The position numbers and the translations under genes are program-made. Positions 5,788-6,337 of a DNA stretch of 6,337 nt are shown in pieces. This DNA comes from a bacterium (lineage in GTDB: Bacteria; Bacillota_I; Bacilli_A; RF39; UBA660): assembly GCA_029007685.1 (NCBI GenBank), contig JAQXIG010000153.1, forward strand, positions 1 through 6,337, given 5' to 3'. Numbering within the stretch: position 1 is the stretch's first letter; each line of letters begins with the position of its first letter. The notes beneath the pieces are model-generated. The model was not told where the DNA came from and ran no database searches. It worked only from the letters and a program-made list of their open reading frames with translations.

Positions 5788-6337
5788 GTAAATCGTCTCC
5801 AGTAACATCATTCACACAGTCAAACCCAACTTGCTCAATTTCTTTTGCTAATGAGAAATCTCCTGTCTTAATAATTTTACCCTCTTTCATTATATGAACA
5901 AAATCAGGAGTAAGATAATCTAAAATACGTGAATAATGTGTAATAATCAATAACGAAGTTCTAGGATTCTTCTGGCAATAATCTTGAATATTATCACACA
6001 CAATTTTTAAACTATCTACATCAAGACCCGAATCTAACTCATCCAAAATAATAAATTCTGGTTCTAACATTTTTAATTGTAAGATCTCATTTTTCTTTCT
6101 TTCTCCACCAGAAAAATCTTGATTAATTGCTCGATGCATCATATTAGAATCCATCTTTAATTCTTTCATAGCTTCTTCCATCTTCAAAATAAACTGATAA
6201 ATATTAAGGTTTTTTCCTGTTTTACTAGAAAGAGCCGTTTTTAAAAATTCACTATTCGTAACTCCATCGATACTAATAGGAGACTGCATTGCTAAAAAGA
6301 TTCCCAATCGACTTCGCTCATCAATATCTTTATCTAA
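5780..6337 (-). CDS. sufC: SufC, ATPase of the SufBCD complex, 5' end cut by window edge
   Basis: SufC is the cytoplasmic ABC-type ATPase that drives shape changes of the SufB-SufD scaffold; despite its fold it is not a transporter. The visible 185 residues are the C-terminal three quarters of a protein of about 250. The first ~65-70 residues, including the Walker A loop, lie outside the window. Numbering from the first visible residue, the motifs are ERSRLGIFLAMQSP with the Q-loop (7-20), SGVTN-like DGVTNSEFL (24-32), the ABC signature FSGGERKKNEILQLK (75-89), Walker B with FIILDELDSGLD (95-106) and the H-loop LLIITHYSRIL (128-138). The frame stays open to the right edge. A TTG at 6307 lies in mid-domain and is not a start. 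The stop at 5780 overlaps the sufD start by eight bases, so the two are probably coupled. Confidence 0.97.
   Translation of the reverse strand, partial: LDKDIDERSRLGIFLAMQSPISIDGVTNSEFLKTALSSKTGKNLNIYQFILKMEEAMKELKMDSNMMHRAINQDFSGGERKKNEILQLKMLEPEFIILDELDSGLDVDSLKIVCDNIQDYCQKNPRTSLLIITHYSRILDYLTPDFVHIMKEGKIIKTGDFSLAKEIEQVGFDCVNDVTGDDLHE
5797..5801 (-). promoter_or_regulatory. Ribosome binding site fixing the sufD start
   Basis: TGGAG on the minus strand lies nine bases before the ATG at 5787, inside the last codons of sufC. The upstream in-frame ATGs at 5811 and 5808 have no purine-rich site, so the shorter protein is preferred. Confidence 0.65.

Noticed and set aside
5788..5811. Eight-residue N-terminal extension of SufD
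   Set aside because: No ribosome binding site precedes it, and the start at 5787 has TGGAG nine bases upstream.
1..6337. Alternative genetic code with TGA as tryptophan, as in some wall-less relatives
   Set aside because: The conserved tryptophans in SufB, SufS and SSB are TGG, and none of the conserved frames contains an internal TGA.

Overview
The window is AT-rich, and every gene I can support lies on the minus strand, so the biological reading order runs from the right edge to the left. TGG encodes tryptophan in the SUF proteins, no internal TGA is needed, and strong AGGAGG-type ribosome binding sites precede most genes. Together with the Bacillus-like sufC-sufD-sufS-sufU-sufB order, this points to a low-G+C member of the Bacillota (Bacilli-like, possibly an uncultured gut lineage). 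The exact taxon is inference.

From 6337 down to 2073 lies a tightly packed SUF iron-sulfur cluster assembly operon: sufC (5' end outside the window), a short sufD, sufS, sufU and sufB. Gaps are an 8-base overlap, then 11, 27 and 14 bases. A good intrinsic terminator (1999-2026) closes it. SufS removes sulfur from cysteine, SufU accepts and passes on the persulfide, and SufB, SufC and SufD form the scaffold on which clusters are built. The active-site residues I could place are present. SufD is unusual: it has about 247 residues where about 420-440 is usual, and it lacks the N-terminal helical domain. SufB is also somewhat short at its N-terminus.

Left of the operon are three separate genes. 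One is a 113-residue single-stranded DNA-binding protein without the usual acidic tail (1570-1911). Next is a small XRE-type regulator (1008-1364) with its own -10 box, a possible palindromic operator and a terminator that overlaps its stop codon. Last is a pyrimidine-nucleoside phosphorylase gene (1-859), cut by the left edge, whose promoter carries an A9/T9 tract in its spacer. Between ssb and the regulator is a 24-codon open frame that resembles the second half of a heavy-metal-associated domain and may be a gene remnant.

I see no RNA gene, CRISPR array, insertion sequence or clearly new system. No gene-free stretch exceeds about 210 bases. The most useful leads are the reduced SufD, the tail-less SSB, the metal-domain-like remnant and the possible regulatory sites around the XRE and phosphorylase genes.
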